A stretch of DNA of 14,817 nucleotides from JBCDIQ01 sp039024295 (GTDB taxonomy: Bacteria > Bacteroidota > Bacteroidia > J057). A model generated the notes under the pieces. The model saw only the letters and a list, made by a program, of their open reading frames with translations, had not been told where the DNA came from and did no database searches. Where the stretch lies: NCBI GenBank assembly GCA_039024295.1, contig JBCDIQ010000112.1:1-14817 (forward strand), given 5' to 3'. This document shows, one piece after another, positions 1 through 7,053 of the stretch. Positions within the stretch are counted from its first letter, which is position 1. Every line of letters begins with the position of its first letter. The translations under genes were made by a program, and so were the position numbers.

Positions 1-126
1 ACAAAAAGCTTATAATCAGCAACTTGAAAAAAGTTGTCATAAGTACGAACGGAGAGGTCTAAGGGAAACCCTGCATGGAAAAGTTAAGAGGCACCCCCTG
101 TTGAAACCTCCCCAAATTTCCGGTAA

Positions 127-158
127 ATTGATTGTTAAAGCCAAAAGCCGTAATTTAG
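127..158 (+). promoter_or_regulatory. Possible promoter of icmF (weak Bacteroidota-type match)
   Basis: ATTG at 127-130 is followed after 20 bases by TAATTTAG at 151-158, which fits the Bacteroidota/Flavobacteria pattern TTTG or TTG, then 17-23 bases, then TAnnTTTG, with mismatches in both boxes. It would start transcription near 163 and leave a leader of about 34 bases before the ATG at 197. No Shine-Dalgarno sequence is seen, as is usual in this phylum. Bases 1-126 hold no gene that I can recognise. Confidence 0.3.
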
Positions 159-196
159 CTAACGAACATTAGTTTACCTGCCACCAAGAACACACT

Positions 197-451
197 ATGC
201 AAGTAATTAAGCCTTACCAGCCTACGAATAAAATACGTGTTGTCACTGCTGCTGCGTTGTTTGATGGACATGATGCTGCCATTAACATCATGCGCCGGAT
301 CATGCAGGCCTCCGGTGCTGAGGTGATCCGGCGCATGATGTTAATGGCAGCATCATGTCCATCAAACAACGCAGCAGCGACATTGTCAACTGTGCCATTC
401 AGGAAGATGCGCAGGCCATCGCCATTACCTCTTATCAAGGGGGTCACGTAG
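197..451 (+). pseudogene. icmF: Detached N-terminal fragment of icmF (start of the B12-binding domain)
   Basis: The frame opens with an ATG at 197, and its first 44 residues are a clean match to the beginning of IcmF proteins: a basic KPYQPTNKIR stretch, a beta strand, then LFDGHDAAINIMRRI, which carries the cobalamin-ligand histidine (H25 in D-G-H-D) of base-off/His-on B12 domains. After GAEVI (codon 44, ending at 328) the expected continuation (His-Leu-Gly-His-Asn-Arg type) is missing. The frame instead reads through the reverse-complemented arm of an inverted repeat, then a shadow frame of icmF, and stops at 451. The real icmF frame resumes at 379, offset by two bases. As written, the cobalamin ligand is therefore not joined to the rest of the enzyme. 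Residues after 44 are not icmF protein. Recognition of the N-terminus is secure; whether the break exists in the living genome is not. Confidence 0.8.
248..378. repeat. Perfect 55-bp inverted repeat with 21-base spacer inside icmF
   Basis: Bases 248-302 and 324-378 are perfect reverse complements over 55 bp with abrupt ends (the next pair on each side mismatches); the spacer is 303-323. The left arm is genuine icmF coding sequence (the LFDGHDAAINIMRRI region), so the right arm is an inverted copy of it placed where about eight to ten codons of icmF should be. The inner junction lies on a short inverted motif, GGATCA at 297-302 facing TGATCC at 324-329, as expected for a strand folding back on itself and being copied. 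The outer junction CGCAGCAGC resembles the Arg-Ser codons expected next in icmF, which would let copying return to the original template. This suggests either a templated fold-back mutation or a fold-back chimera introduced by amplification or assembly. Confidence 0.95.
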
Positions 452-3400
452 AGTTTTTCAAATACATCTATGACCTGCTAAAAGAACGCAATTGCAGCCA
501 CATCAAAATTTTTGGCGGTGGTGGCGGCGTGATTCTTCCCAAGGAAATCGAAGAGTTACATGCGTATGGCGTCACCCGGATCTATTCTCCCGATGATGGC
601 CGCGAAATGGGCTTGCAAGGCATGATCAATGACCTGCTCAAGCAGGCTGATTACCCCACAGGCATTCTTGACGTTGACCGATGGAAGCAGGCAGTGGAAG
701 ATGCGCTGGGGCCGCACATGAAGGCCGAAGGTAGCGGTGGCGTGTTGATTCAGGTAAAGAAAACCGTAAGTGACCGTGCACTTGCCAGGATCATTTCTGC
801 GGTAGAAAATAACCCCGAATTGGTGGAACCCATTATGGAGGACGTCCGCCAACGCATGACCGGCCTTCCTACGCCTCCTGTTTTGGGCATCACCGGAACT
901 GGCGGTGCGGGTAAGTCCTCTTTGGTAGATGAACTGGTGCGCAGGTTTTTGATGGATTTTCCTGACCTGGACATTGCCATTGTATCGGTTGATCCTTCTA
1001 AAAGGAGAACTGGGGGAGCCTTGCTTGGGGACAGAATTCGGATGAATGCCATCAGCAACGGCCGGGTGTACATGCGCTCCCTTGCAACAAGGCAGTCCAA
1101 CCTGGCCCTCTCCAAGCATATAAAAGAGGTACTTAATATTCTTTCTGCAGCCCAGTTCAGCCTGATCATTCTGGAAACTTCTGGTATTGGGCAGTCTGAC
1201 ACGGAAATTGTGGACCACTCCAATGCCTCTTTATATGTCATGACACCGGAATACGGGGCGGCTTCTCAGTTGGAGAAAATTGACATGCTGGACTATGCCG
1301 ATGTCATTGCCCTGAATAAATTTGACAAGCGAGGTGCCCTGGATGCCCTGCGCGATGTGAGCAAGCAATACCAACGCAACCACGGATATTGGGACCGAGA
1401 CCTGGAAGATATGCCCGTGCATGGAACCATTGCCTCCCAATTCAATGACCCCGGCACCAACCAGTTGTACAAGGCATTGATGGACACGCTTGTAGAACGG
1501 ACCGGAGCGACACATTTGCAATCAAACTTCCCTGTGGAAGAAGGCATCTCTGAGAAAATCTACATCATCCCGCCTCGCAGGGTTCGTTACCTTTCGGAGA
1601 TTACCGATACCATCCGTGATTACGATAATTGGGCAGAAAAGCAGGCGGAGATTGCCCGTCAGATGTACCAGCTAGACGGAGCGAAGCAAGTCCTATCTGC
1701 TAATTCAGAAGCACCTGCTGAAGTTATTTCTCCTCTCGAAACTACCTTCGAACACCTGAAGCAGGATTTAGATGGAGGGTGTCTGCGAATTCTGGAAGAC
1801 TGGGAGGAGAAAAAAGCTCGGTATGCGGCTGACGAATACGTGTACAAGGTTCGAAACAAAGAGATCCGCGTACCTACCTATTCGAAATCACTTTCTCACA
1901 GCCGGATTTCCAAAATTTCCCTGCCGCAGTTCAATGATTGGGGCGACATCCTGAAGTGGAATTTACAGGAAAACGTTCCCGGAGAGTACCCCTTCACCGC
2001 AGGGGTGTTTCCATTCAAGCGAACCAATGAAGACCCCACCCGGATGTTTGCGGGAGAAGGTGGACCTGAGCGGACCAACAAACGTTTCCACTACGTGTCA
2101 TTGGGCATGCCTGCCAAGCGGCTCTCTACGGCATTTGACTCCGTGACACTGTATGGGGAAGATCCTGCCTACCGCCCGGACATTTATGGAAAAATTGGCA
2201 ATTCCGGGGTATCTGTTTGCTGCCTGGACGATGCCAAGAAGTTGTATTCTGGATTTGATTTGTGCGATCCTACCACTTCGGTTTCCATGACCATCAATGG
2301 TCCTGCAGCCATTCTGCTAGCCTTTTTCATGAATGCGGCCATTGACCAGCAGTGTGAACGCTATATTCAGGAAAATAGGCTGGAAGCAGAGGTCAGGGCA
2401 AAAATTGCGGCCATTTATGCTGAAAAAGGGTTGGAGCCTCCACAATACCGAGGGGAGCTGCCAGAAGGAAATGACGGCCTGGGATTGATGTTGCTAGGGG
2501 TTTCTGGAGATCAGGTACTGCCGCAAGAAGTTTACGAACAACTCAAAGCCAAAGCCCTTTCCAGTGCTCGGGGAACCGTTCAGGCGGATATCCTAAAGGA
2601 AGATCAAGCCCAGAACACCTGTATTTTCTCGACGGAATTCTCATTGACCCTCATGGGCGATGTGCAGCAATACTTCATCGACCATAATGTGCGGAATTTC
2701 TATTCTGTCTCTATCTCGGGCTACCACATTGCCGAGGCAGGTGCTAATCCCATTTCTCAGCTGGCTTTTACCCTTGCGAATGGGTTCACTTTCGTGGAGT
2801 ACTACCTCAGCCGGGGCATGGACATCAATAAATTTGCGCCCAACTTCTCTTTCTTCTTTTCCAATGGAGTCGATCCGGAGTATTCGGTCATTGGCCGCGT
2901 AGCCCGACGGATTTGGTCCAAGGCGATGAAGCATAAATATGGTGCGAACGAACGGGCACAAAAGCTGAAGTACCATATTCAGACTTCCGGAAGATCCCTG
3001 CACGCCCAGGAAATCGGGTTCAATGACATTCGTACCACCTTGCAGGCATTGTACGCGATTTACGATAACTGTAATTCTCTGCATACCAATGCCTACGACG
3101 AGGCGATCACAACGCCAACCGAAGAATCTGTTCGCCGGGCCATGGCCATCCAATTAATCATCAACCGCGAACTAGGCCTTGCCAAAAATGAAAACCCCCT
3201 TCAGGGTTCCTTTATCATTGAAGAGCTGACTGATCTGGTAGAAGAAGCGGTCATGGCAGAATTCGACCGAATCACAGAGCGGGGCGGCGTTCTTGGCGCG
3301 ATGGAAACGATGTACCAGCGTGGAAAGATCCAGCAGGAATCTATGTATTATGAAGGGTTGAAGCACAGCGGCGAACTCCCCTTGATTGGGGTGAATACCT

Positions 3401-3669
3401 TCTTGTCCGATGAAGGCTCACCTACTGTGTTGCCTCAGGAGGTTATCCGGTCCACTGAAGAGGAAAAAGAAGCGCAGATTGGCACCGTAAAGCGAATCCA
3501 TGAAGGAATGGCGGAAGAGGGTAAGGTGGCCGTTGCAAACTTGCAAGAGGCCGCGATCCGCCACGAAAACCTTTTTGAGGTACTCATGGAAGCCACAAAG
3601 GTGTGTACCCTGGGCCAAATCACACATGCCTTGTACGAAGTGGGTGGTCAATACCGCCGAAACATGTAA
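355..3669 (+). CDS. icmF: Fused isobutyryl-CoA mutase IcmF, main body (5' end disrupted)
   Basis: IcmF interconverts isobutyryl-CoA and n-butyryl-CoA using adenosylcobalamin and carries its own G-protein chaperone. Order along the 1104 residues: rest of the B12-binding domain (SYQGGH at 26-31, FGGGGG at 53-58); MeaB-like GTPase with P-loop GTGGAGKSS at 181-189, ETSGIGQ at 274-280 and base-specificity NKFD at 321-324; linker; (beta/alpha)8 mutase from about 515 to the end, with PFTAGVFPF near 546-554, the IcmF-type variant rather than the Tyr/Arg pattern of methylmalonyl-CoA mutase. The C-terminus is complete. The ATG at 355 is not the natural start: it lies in the inverted-repeat arm, and true IcmF sequence begins at Asp9 (base 379). 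Missing here are the cobalamin-ligand His and the first ~50 residues, which lie at 197-328 in another frame. If the break is real, the product cannot bind B12 normally and the gene is probably dead; if it is an artefact, this is an intact ~1130-residue IcmF used in branched-chain or short-chain acyl-CoA metabolism. The gene stands alone, with 136 bases before the next gene. Confidence 0.93.
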   Translation: MSIKQRSSDIVNCAIQEDAQAIAITSYQGGHVEFFKYIYDLLKERNCSHIKIFGGGGGVILPKEIEELHAYGVTRIYSPDDGREMGLQGMINDLLKQADYPTGILDVDRWKQAVEDALGPHMKAEGSGGVLIQVKKTVSDRALARIISAVENNPELVEPIMEDVRQRMTGLPTPPVLGITGTGGAGKSSLVDELVRRFLMDFPDLDIAIVSVDPSKRRTGGALLGDRIRMNAISNGRVYMRSLATRQSNLALSKHIKEVLNILSAAQFSLIILETSGIGQSDTEIVDHSNASLYVMTPEYGAASQLEKIDMLDYADVIALNKFDKRGALDALRDVSKQYQRNHGYWDRDLEDMPVHGTIASQFNDPGTNQLYKALMDTLVERTGATHLQSNFPVEEGISEKIYIIPPRRVRYLSEITDTIRDYDNWAEKQAEIARQMYQLDGAKQVLSANSEAPAEVISPLETTFEHLKQDLDGGCLRILEDWEEKKARYAADEYVYKVRNKEIRVPTYSKSLSHSRISKISLPQFNDWGDILKWNLQENVPGEYPFTAGVFPFKRTNEDPTRMFAGEGGPERTNKRFHYVSLGMPAKRLSTAFDSVTLYGEDPAYRPDIYGKIGNSGVSVCCLDDAKKLYSGFDLCDPTTSVSMTINGPAAILLAFFMNAAIDQQCERYIQENRLEAEVRAKIAAIYAEKGLEPPQYRGELPEGNDGLGLMLLGVSGDQVLPQEVYEQLKAKALSSARGTVQADILKEDQAQNTCIFSTEFSLTLMGDVQQYFIDHNVRNFYSVSISGYHIAEAGANPISQLAFTLANGFTFVEYYLSRGMDINKFAPNFSFFFSNGVDPEYSVIGRVARRIWSKAMKHKYGANERAQKLKYHIQTSGRSLHAQEIGFNDIRTTLQALYAIYDNCNSLHTNAYDEAITTPTEESVRRAMAIQLIINRELGLAKNENPLQGSFIIEELTDLVEEAVMAEFDRITERGGVLGAMETMYQRGKIQQESMYYEGLKHSGELPLIGVNTFLSDEGSPTVLPQEVIRSTEEEKEAQIGTVKRIHEGMAEEGKVAVANLQEAAIRHENLFEVLMEATKVCTLGQITHALYEVGGQYRRNM

Positions 3670-3752
3670 TTTTTTAACTTTCGAAAGCGTCAGGGACGCA
3701 TGCGAACCAGTCGGTCACTTTCCTAAATTTTATGAGGGTATGTGACCTTCGG

Positions 3753-3781
3753 TTTGCAAGATCGTCTATACAGTAATTTAC
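3753..3781 (+). promoter_or_regulatory. Likely promoter of the secreted coiled-coil gene
   Basis: TTTG at 3753-3756, a 17-base gap, and TAATTTAC at 3774-3781 match the Bacteroidota -33/-7 pattern closely (TAnnTTTG with two mismatches). Transcription would start near 3786-3788, giving a leader of about 20 bases before the ATG at 3806. The rest of the 3670-3805 gap contains a small GCGTC/GACGC hairpin without a T-run, so no good terminator for icmF is visible. Confidence 0.45.
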
Positions 3782-3805
3782 TAGCAACTCGAACATAAAA
3801 ACACA

Positions 3806-4591
3806 ATGAAAAAGATAACCTCTACTGCACTTTTGCTCCTATTTGTATGGGCGAATTCAACAGCACTGAAGGCCCAAGAGAATGGAAATATTCCGAAAGC
3901 CGGGCAGTTCATGTCTGAAGAAATGCCTACTTATATGGCGCCTAAGGTAGAACAAGGCACCTACCCATTTGTCAAAAAAGTTGCTGCAAATGCCCCAGGC
4001 CTGACTACCGTACTGGATGGAAGTACAGAGTCAATTCTCACGGTCATTGAAAATAAGTTCAAAGAAGCAGCTGATGTCAAAGTAAAGTCTTTCAAAAAAG
4101 ACATCTACTTAGCAGAAGCGGCAAAGTTTCAAGAGATATCCAATGGAAACATGGATTACTATTTCAAAATCAGTCCTGTGAGCAAAGAGAACCAAGACCA
4201 GTGTCAGGTAACCTTGTTTATTTCTGCCGGCAACAACAATTTCATTACCAAAGATAAATATGGGGAAGAGATGGATGCTGCTTCTCAGTTCTTGGTAAAC
4301 CTAGACCGGAATACCCGCATTTTCAACTTGAATGCCGCCATTGCTGTACAGCAGAAATTGGTTGAAGAAGCCAAAGCTAAAAAGCAGGAATTGGAAAAGG
4401 CAAAAGAAGACTTGGACCAAGAGAAGGCCGATATTGAAAAGCAGCAGGAAGAGTTAGCAAATAAGCTGGAAGAAAATGCTGCCAACATGGAAAAAAACGC
4501 TGAAGAACAAGCGCAAGCAACAGAAAAAGTCACCAAGGTGACCGGTGGCCTAACTGACTTACAGAAAAAACTCCAGGTACTCCAGCAGTAG
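3806..4591 (+). CDS. Secreted protein with C-terminal coiled coil, function unknown
   Basis: The 261-residue product starts with a classic signal peptide (MKK, hydrophobic core ALLLLFVWA, likely cleavage after ALKA at residue 23, leaving an N-terminal Gln), so it should be exported to the periplasm or outer membrane. Residues 24-175 form a compact, mixed alpha/beta-looking region with no motif I can assign. Residues about 180-261 are a strong heptad-repeat coiled coil rich in Glu, Lys, Gln and Ala, ending in a short leucine- and glutamine-rich helix. There are no cysteines in a lipobox and no membrane segments after the signal. The shape suggests a structural or tethering envelope protein that oligomerises through its tail, but I do not recognise the family. 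It appears to be a single-gene unit with its own promoter and a strong terminator 30 bases after the stop. Confidence 0.85.
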   Translation: MKKITSTALLLLFVWANSTALKAQENGNIPKAGQFMSEEMPTYMAPKVEQGTYPFVKKVAANAPGLTTVLDGSTESILTVIENKFKEAADVKVKSFKKDIYLAEAAKFQEISNGNMDYYFKISPVSKENQDQCQVTLFISAGNNNFITKDKYGEEMDAASQFLVNLDRNTRIFNLNAAIAVQQKLVEEAKAKKQELEKAKEDLDQEKADIEKQQEELANKLEENAANMEKNAEEQAQATEKVTKVTGGLTDLQKKLQVLQQ

Positions 4592-4620
4592 GAGAAGATA
4601 TTTTCTTTGTCCTCTCCCAT

Positions 4621-4651
4621 GCGAATGGCTTTCGAGCCGTTCGCTTTTTTT
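4621..4651 (+). terminator. Rho-independent terminator
   Basis: A 10-bp stem GCGAATGGCT (4621-4630) and AGCCGTTCGC (4635-4644), with one G-T wobble and a TTCG tetraloop, is followed at once by a run of seven T (4645-4651). It is placed to end transcription of the secreted coiled-coil gene and to insulate the AraC gene that starts at 4680. Confidence 0.9.
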
Positions 4652-4668
4652 ATGTCTGGGGTGATCTG

Positions 4669-4676
4669 TACCTTTA
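4669..4676 (+). promoter_or_regulatory. -7 box directly abutting the AraC gene start
   Basis: TACCTTTA matches the Bacteroidota -7 consensus TAnnTTTG at all but the last base and ends only three bases before the ATG at 4680. The T-run of the preceding terminator lies at the -33 distance, so the upstream element is T-rich but not a clean TTTG. Initiation a few bases downstream would give a leaderless or almost leaderless message for the regulator. Confidence 0.4.
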
Positions 4677-4679
4677 GGT

Positions 4680-5555
4680 ATGCTCACGGTTCCTAAAAGG
4701 CTATTGGACTTACCTAATGTTACCATCCTAAATCACATCAAAGGAGGATACCTGATCAAAAAGGAGCTATCCGAACCCGTCCTGGCCCGTACCAGTTACT
4801 TGTCCATGCATGCCATCACCATGGTCACAGCGGGAACCCAGCACCTCCGGACTGATGGGGGAGCCGTCTATGAGGTCAAGGCATCAAACATGGCCTTTTT
4901 GCAAAAAGGTATGTACACGGTTTCGGATTTGATGAAGCTAGAAAATGGTTTCGAAGTGTACCTGATCTATGTGGATGATGCCTATCTATCCAGTATTATT
5001 CCTGATCTCACCCCTTTAGTTCCGACGAAAAAGCCCTCTACCATCTACCCGACGCTTACGGTCCCCCCCGTAGTGGAGCATTACCTTAAGAGCTACGAAG
5101 CACTCCCTCAAGTTTTGTTTGAACGGCAACCTGCGCTGGCAGAGATAAAATTCCGGGAGTTTTTCCTGTTGATGGATGCCATCCTGCCACCAGGAGAATT
5201 GGCGACCCGGCTTAATGCATTGCTGAAAACGCCGGTGGGAAACCTTCGCCAGGTAATGGAACGCCATTTTGACAAGCCGCTCACCATTGGGGATTATGCC
5301 TACCTCACCGGCAGGAGTGAATCTACCTTTCGACGGGAATTCAAACAGCGTTTTGGCACCTCGCCCCGCCAATGGCTGATCGAAAAGCGGCTTTCCAAGG
5401 CGCATGAACTGCTCAAAGAGTCTCGACAAGATGCAGTGGCAGATATTGCCCTACAGGTGGGGTATGAGCACGTCTCCCATTTTATCCAGGCATTTAAGCG
5501 ACAGTACGGTTGTACCCCGGGAGATTTTCAGGGAGCCGTTTTCAGCAAGGGGTAG
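4680..5555 (+). CDS. AraC-family transcriptional regulator
   Basis: The 291-residue protein has a sensing N-terminal domain (about 1-170, ExsA/cupin-like in pattern: SYLSMHAITMVTAGTQHLR, then a YEVKASNMAFLQKGMY strand pair) and a C-terminal AraC DNA-binding domain (about 185-288) with two helix-turn-helix units: LTIGDYAYLTGRSESTFRR, and the second around VADIALQVGYEHVSHFIQAF, closed by the typical KRQYGCTP. The effector is unknown. The start at 4680 is preferred because the next in-frame Met (residue 43) would remove conserved strands of the sensing domain, even though there is no ribosome-binding site and a -7 box lies immediately upstream. The next gene (a hydroxyacid dehydrogenase on the same strand, 131 bases later) is the obvious candidate target, though that is inference from position only. 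Confidence 0.92.
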   Translation: MLTVPKRLLDLPNVTILNHIKGGYLIKKELSEPVLARTSYLSMHAITMVTAGTQHLRTDGGAVYEVKASNMAFLQKGMYTVSDLMKLENGFEVYLIYVDDAYLSSIIPDLTPLVPTKKPSTIYPTLTVPPVVEHYLKSYEALPQVLFERQPALAEIKFREFFLLMDAILPPGELATRLNALLKTPVGNLRQVMERHFDKPLTIGDYAYLTGRSESTFRREFKQRFGTSPRQWLIEKRLSKAHELLKESRQDAVADIALQVGYEHVSHFIQAFKRQYGCTPGDFQGAVFSKG

Positions 5556-5686
5556 CCACTTGCTTGAAAACCAACATCAAGACGATTTCCCAATTTTTTG
5601 ACTGAAAAATGATATTACTGCCCATTTTGTGTCATCCCTGATACGAATGGCAGGTTACCTTGTATCAATATCAAAAATACATCAAC

Positions 5687-6550
5687 ATGAAAATCGCATT
5701 TATTGGCCTGGGCATCATGGGCTATCGCATGGCAAGAAACCTACTCAAACAAGGAGCAGATGTTACAGTTTACAACCGCACCACTGAAAAGGCACAAGAG
5801 CTCGCAGCCCATGGGGCAAACGTTGCTTCAACTGCTTTGGAAGCTATCCAAGGGGCCGAAGTCGTTTTCACGATGCTGTCCAGGCCAGAAGTGGTACAGG
5901 AGGTTGCATGGGGGAATGGTGGCTTTCTCACCGGAATGGATGCGGGCAGCATCTGGATAGATTGTTCTACGGTGAACCCATCTTTCACCAAGGCTTCTGC
6001 TCAGCAGGCTGAAAAGCATGGCATAAAGTTCCTGGGGGCACCGGTTGCCGGCACCAAGCCTCATGCTGAAAATGCAGAACTGGTATTTTTTGTGGGGGGA
6101 GCAACAGAAACACTGGAAATCGTTCAGCCACTCATGGAAATGATGGGGAAAAAGGTCTTGCACATTGGTGAATCAGTAGAGCAAGGTGCCTCCTTTAAAA
6201 TGCTGGTCAATTCCCTCCTTGCTCAGTCCATGGCCGTATTTTCTGAGACCTTTCTTTTGGGAGAAAAAATGGGACTTTCCCGGGAATTCCTCCTCAAAGC
6301 TTTGCCCGGACTCGTCGTTACAGCACCTTTCATCCAAGCAAAAGTAGGCATGATCGAATCAGACTTGTATGACGTACAATTCCCCTTGGAATTGATGCAC
6401 AAAGACCTGAAATTGGTCAGTAAAACGGCAGAAGAAGTGGGCCAGCCCTTATTTACCGCTGAAGTGGTAAAAGAACTCTATGGCAATGCAGTCAAAGGAG
6501 GGCTTGGCAGGGAAGACTTTGCAGCAATCCATCGGCATATGGCCACATGA
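5687..6550 (+). CDS. Beta-hydroxyacid dehydrogenase family oxidoreductase (glyoxylate/succinic semialdehyde reductase type)
   Basis: This 287-residue enzyme of the 6-phosphogluconate/3-hydroxyisobutyrate dehydrogenase family shows the Rossmann motif GLGIMGYRMARNLL (G7, G9, G12), the DCST motif at 92-95, the substrate loop GAPVAGTKPHAENAEL (118-132), catalytic Lys171 with Asn175 (KMLVN), and HKD at 238-240. The loop resembles the GxKxPAEDGxL form of GLYR-type reductases more than the SGGxxGA form of 3-hydroxyisobutyrate dehydrogenase, so reduction of glyoxylate or succinic semialdehyde with NADPH is the best guess; the true substrate cannot be read from sequence. An in-frame ATG nine codons upstream (5660) is less likely, because MKIAFIGLGIMG is the standard start of the family and the upstream codons overlap a TA-rich promoter-like stretch (5656-5663). 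The 5556-5686 gap holds only a weak 5-bp CTTGA/TCAAG hairpin and AT-rich sequence. Confidence 0.9.
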   Translation: MKIAFIGLGIMGYRMARNLLKQGADVTVYNRTTEKAQELAAHGANVASTALEAIQGAEVVFTMLSRPEVVQEVAWGNGGFLTGMDAGSIWIDCSTVNPSFTKASAQQAEKHGIKFLGAPVAGTKPHAENAELVFFVGGATETLEIVQPLMEMMGKKVLHIGESVEQGASFKMLVNSLLAQSMAVFSETFLLGEKMGLSREFLLKALPGLVVTAPFIQAKVGMIESDLYDVQFPLELMHKDLKLVSKTAEEVGQPLFTAEVVKELYGNAVKGGLGREDFAAIHRHMAT

Positions 6551-6575
6551 AGCGTTCAGTAGCTGTTGAACTGCT
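6551..6575. terminator. Hairpin between convergent genes
   Basis: AGCGTTCA (6551-6558) pairs with TGAACTGCT (6567-6575) with one bulged T, filling the entire 24-base space between two converging stop codons. There is no T-run on either side, so as an intrinsic terminator it is weak; its position suggests a shared bidirectional stop. Confidence 0.35.
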
Positions 6576-7048
6576 CATTTCCGCTCCAAAAACCAGGTGG
6601 TTTTACGATGCTCTGGTCCTTGGGAAGTGGTCCCCGCCCGACGAAAAAAGCTCCATACTTGGCGATCTTTCTGGTCTTCTTCGATGGTAGCAATCATGTC
6701 ACACCCAAAGAGTTCGCTACAGTAGAAGTAGTAGAAAAATGCACGTTTACCGTAATTGTCTAGCTTAAAGGGTTGATCTTGTATCGAAAATGAACCATCG
6801 GCTAGTGAAAGGGTGTAAGACAAGAAAATACCATCTTCTTCGGTTTCAGCTAGCATGAGGGTACCGACGTTGGTGGTGTCTACGAGTATTTCTTCCTTTC
6901 CGTCTGCCTTGACCAGCACCCGCTTTTCGGTGGCAATGTTCCACTCCCCCACAAGTCGATTGGCGTATCTAACCTGGGGTGCCCTACAGGCTGTCATCAA
7001 AAGCAAGCTCAATGCGGTCATCAACAAGGTCCATGTTATACTTCTCAT
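6575..7048 (-). CDS. Small lipoprotein, function unknown
   Basis: The 157-residue product starts with a lipoprotein signal: hydrophobic core LLMTALSLLL and lipobox LMTAC with the lipidated Cys at 21. The mature part has GEWNIATEKRVLV, a strand-rich middle and a FYYFYCSELFGCDMIATIEED segment with two further Cys, then a basic Trp-containing end. The pattern (LVGEWNI..., alternating strands, about 135 mature residues) recalls lipocalin-like lipoproteins of Bacteroidota that begin with a 'G-x-W' strand, but I cannot name the family. It starts five bases after the stop of the predicted outer-membrane protein gene, so the two are almost certainly co-transcribed and may act together in the envelope. 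Confidence 0.82.
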   Translation of the reverse strand: MRSITWTLLMTALSLLLMTACRAPQVRYANRLVGEWNIATEKRVLVKADGKEEILVDTTNVGTLMLAETEEDGIFLSYTLSLADGSFSIQDQPFKLDNYGKRAFFYYFYCSELFGCDMIATIEEDQKDRQVWSFFRRAGTTSQGPEHRKTTWFLERK

Positions 7049-7053
7049 GACGA

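Noticed and set aside
355..357. ATG at 355 as the natural start of icmF
   Set aside because: It lies within the inverted-repeat arm, and the true N-terminus of the family is present at 197 in another frame.
248..378. Palindrome as an invertible promoter or recombination site
   Set aside because: The arms are coding sequence of icmF copied in place, there is no recombinase gene nearby, and inversion of the 21-base spacer would not restore the frame.
214..447. Minus-strand 77-codon frame that also encodes LFDGHDAAINIMRRI
   Set aside because: It is only the mirror image created by the inverted repeat; the reading continues into antisense icmF and has no start context.
5660..5686. Nine-codon upstream extension of the hydroxyacid dehydrogenase
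   Set aside because: The family starts directly at the MKIAFIGLG strand, and the extension overlaps promoter-like TA-rich sequence.
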